64,000 nt of DNA from UBA4421 sp964393625 (GTDB taxonomy: Bacteria; Pseudomonadota; Gammaproteobacteria; Pseudomonadales; Azotimanducaceae), in the NCBI GenBank assembly GCA_964393625.1, contig CAYMUT010000026.1:11562-75561 (forward strand), read 5' to 3'. Positions 62,480 through 64,000 of the stretch are shown here, one piece after another. The notes under the pieces are model-generated. The model saw nothing but the letters and a program-made list of their open reading frames with translations. It was not told the origin of the DNA and did not search any database. Numbering within the stretch: the first letter of the stretch is position 1; every line of letters begins with the position of its first letter. A program made the translations under genes and the position numbers.

Positions 62480-63724
62480 ATGTCTGCATCAGTCAACGGG
62501 CCACACAACACCGAGCTGTGGCGCCGCGCCGACCAGGTCATCCCCCGGGGCGGTATCTTTTTCTCCCGTTCGGCCAGATTTGCCGGTAATGACGTACTAC
62601 CTGGTTTCATCGACTACGCCGAAGGCTGCCGCGTCACCGATGTCGACGGGCGCAGCTACATCGATTTCAACTGCGGCAACGGCCCCAACCTGCTGGGGTA
62701 CCGGCATCCGGAGATTGAAGCAGTGGCTCAGGAGCAAGCCGCAAAAAGCGATCTCGCCTCGTTCTATAACGCGGCCATGGTGGATTACGCAGAACGCCTG
62801 ATTGAGTGGAGCGAAACCATGCATTGGGTGATTCCGGTCAAGAATGGGTCCGATGCGACCAATCTGGCGATGCGGGCCGTGCGATCAGGGCGCCAGAGGC
62901 CCCTGATTATCTTATTCACCTCCGCCTATCACGGTTTCGGCCAGGAAATCGCGCTGCAGCCGGAATACAGCCCAGCAGATACTACGCGCAACGTTCTGCG
63001 CCTGCCGTGGAACGACCCTTCTGCACTCAACGCTGCCATCGCAACACATGGCAGCGATGTTGCGGGCATCATGATGAATCCTCTAGACCAGAACCCGGTG
63101 ACACCGACCCGGGAGGCAGATCCGGCATTCATCGCTGCCATCGACAATTTCCGCAATGAGACCGGCGCACTGGTCGCGGTGGATGACGTGCGCAACGGCT
63201 TCAGGCTGCACGCCAGAGGATCACATCGCCACATGGGCATCGACCCCGACCTGCTCTGCCTGGGTAAAGCGCTGGGCAACGGGCATGCGGTTTCCGCAAT
63301 ATTGGGCAAAGAAGCGGTTCGTGAAGGGGTAGAACAGGTGCAACTTACAGCAACCTATATGTTCTCTGCTGTGGCCCATCGCGTTGGTATCGCCGTGCTG
63401 GATATCTACGAAAGGGATGACGCCCTGACCCACATGCAGCGCATGGGGCAACGACTGATCAAAGGTCTGACCGAGGCGGGCCAGGCAGCGGGCCACGATG
63501 ACGTTTTGCTGTCTGGCCCACCCACCATGCCCACGTTCATGTTTCGCAACGACGTCAAAGCAAAGCGCGCACGCACCTTTGCCAGCGAAGCGGCGTTGCG
63601 CGGTGCGGTCTTTCACCCGACCCTCAACTGGTTTTTAAGTTTTGCGCACAAAGCCGACGACATTGATGAAGCCATCTCAATTGGCGCAGAAGCATTCAAG
63701 CTGACGCCCACCAGCGTCGGCTGA
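62480..63724 (+). CDS. Class III pyridoxal-phosphate aminotransferase (glutamate-1-semialdehyde aminomutase-like)
   Basis: A 414-residue PLP enzyme of the class III transaminase fold. It starts LWRRADQVIPRGGIFFSRSARF, has VTDVDGRSYIDFNCGNGPNLLGYRHPEIE, the substrate-side GSDATNLAMRAVR, ALVAVDDVRNGFRL with the PLP aspartate, and LCLGKALGNGHAVSAILG with the Schiff-base lysine near residue 257. It is shaped like glutamate-1-semialdehyde aminomutases and some amino-sugar or amine aminotransferases. It is probably not a heme enzyme here, because no heme genes are near. The ATG follows AGGTG. Confidence 0.85.
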   Translation: MSASVNGPHNTELWRRADQVIPRGGIFFSRSARFAGNDVLPGFIDYAEGCRVTDVDGRSYIDFNCGNGPNLLGYRHPEIEAVAQEQAAKSDLASFYNAAMVDYAERLIEWSETMHWVIPVKNGSDATNLAMRAVRSGRQRPLIILFTSAYHGFGQEIALQPEYSPADTTRNVLRLPWNDPSALNAAIATHGSDVAGIMMNPLDQNPVTPTREADPAFIAAIDNFRNETGALVAVDDVRNGFRLHARGSHRHMGIDPDLLCLGKALGNGHAVSAILGKEAVREGVEQVQLTATYMFSAVAHRVGIAVLDIYERDDALTHMQRMGQRLIKGLTEAGQAAGHDDVLLSGPPTMPTFMFRNDVKAKRARTFASEAALRGAVFHPTLNWFLSFAHKADDIDEAISIGAEAFKLTPTSVG

Positions 63725-63791
63725 CGCGTCAGCAAGGCAAACTACGCTATGCCCTGAAGCTCGCCGCATTGGTGCCCGGGCCCAGGGTTAA

Positions 63792-64000
63792 TCTGGTTCG
63801 CTACACTTTGCCGCTCAGTGGGACGATAAATACCTGCAGATAAGCAAAACCTGGCGCCCCCATTGGCCGAACCTCAACACGCTGTTGCGCTATCCACCGG
63901 ACATTCGAAAGGCGATCTACACGACCAACGCGATCGAGTCGTTGCACAGTGTGGTTCGCAAGGCCGTCAGAAAGCGGAAGTTGTTCCCGACGGAGGATGC
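63792..64000 (+). mobile_element. IS256-family (mutator-type) transposase fragment, 5' truncated, runs past window end
   Basis: From about 63804 the frame reads HFAAQWDDKYLQISKTWRP, then NLNTLLRYPPDIRKAIYTTNAIESLHSVVRKAVRKRKLFPTEDA to the last base. The IYTTNAIES block, followed by a basic RKxxxxRKLFP segment, is characteristic of the C-terminal third of IS256-type transposases. A stop lies just upstream in the same frame (63789-63791) and an intact aminotransferase gene precedes it, so the N-terminal part is absent here; it is an IS remnant. Confidence 0.85.

Overview
The window looks like chromosomal DNA of a free-living, probably marine or soil, gammaproteobacterium. The hints are a YceH/DUF480 gene, an RND pump with its adaptor, MMPL and ZIP transporters, many signal peptides and lipoboxes, and moderately GC-rich, densely packed genes. 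There is no rRNA, tRNA or other marker, so the assignment is inference. About fifty real or broken genes are visible. Most are catabolic enzymes of the kind found in bacteria that degrade steroids, terpenoids or lignin-derived aromatics.
Layout. (1) 1-8838: a cytochrome-PQQ sugar dehydrogenase (cut by the window start), an ICMT-like methyltransferase, a secreted cyclase, a lipoprotein sulfatase, an MMPL exporter and a redoxin/cytochrome/copper-monooxygenase fusion. (2) 8835-16926, all on the minus strand: an alpha/beta hydrolase, an amidohydrolase, an LLM flavin oxidoreductase, two adjacent acyl-CoA dehydrogenases, two SDRs and yceH, which reads as an acyl-CoA catabolic island. (3) 17003-18424: a small secreted protein and an Fe(II)/2-oxoglutarate oxygenase gene split by a 19-bp tandem duplication. 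(4) 18453-28210, minus: RND permease, adaptor, carotenoid oxygenase, Baeyer-Villiger-type monooxygenase and PQQ dehydrogenase lipoprotein, a probable five-gene operon for periplasmic oxidation, cleavage and efflux. (5) 28402-40640: an orphan secreted family, a DUF5916 outer-membrane-type protein, a double CaiB CoA-transferase, an acyl-CoA dehydrogenase, an amine oxidase/MFS pair, an amidohydrolase and an SDR. (6) 40784-45872: a thiolase-fold/DUF35 pair resembling the steroid side-chain aldolase Ltp2-ChsH2, a decayed SDR, a second carotenoid oxygenase and a PhoD-type phosphatase. (7) 46022-48174: a block of visibly higher GC with a soluble hybrid histidine kinase coupled to an isochorismatase-like protein. 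(8) 48584-53147: a heme-c protein, a SIR2-like remnant, a ZIP transporter and a third carotenoid oxygenase. (9) 53152-64000: epoxide hydrolase, D-aminoacylase, a LysM mini-operon, GST, phytanoyl-CoA dioxygenase-like protein, amidase, ethanolamine-type permease, truncated RidA, class III aminotransferase and an IS256-type transposase fragment running off the end.
How the genes fit together. Periplasmic PQQ enzymes feed electrons to cytochromes. CoA-transferase, acyl-CoA dehydrogenases, SDRs and the thiolase/DUF35 pair form beta-oxidation and side-chain-shortening steps. Carotenoid oxygenases and the Baeyer-Villiger enzyme cleave conjugated or ketonic substrates. Amidases, aminoacylase, amine oxidase and transporters handle amides and amines. 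No single known pathway is complete in the window.
The window also holds a clear set of decaying genes (split 2OG oxygenase, SDR, SIR2-like, RidA, IS256), and convergent genes are packed so tightly that two pairs share a CTAG for both stop codons. The most notable observations are the repeat-split oxygenase with a TGATG stop/start junction inside the repeat, and the compositionally foreign kinase/isochorismatase pair, whose isochorismatase lacks the usual catalytic aspartate.
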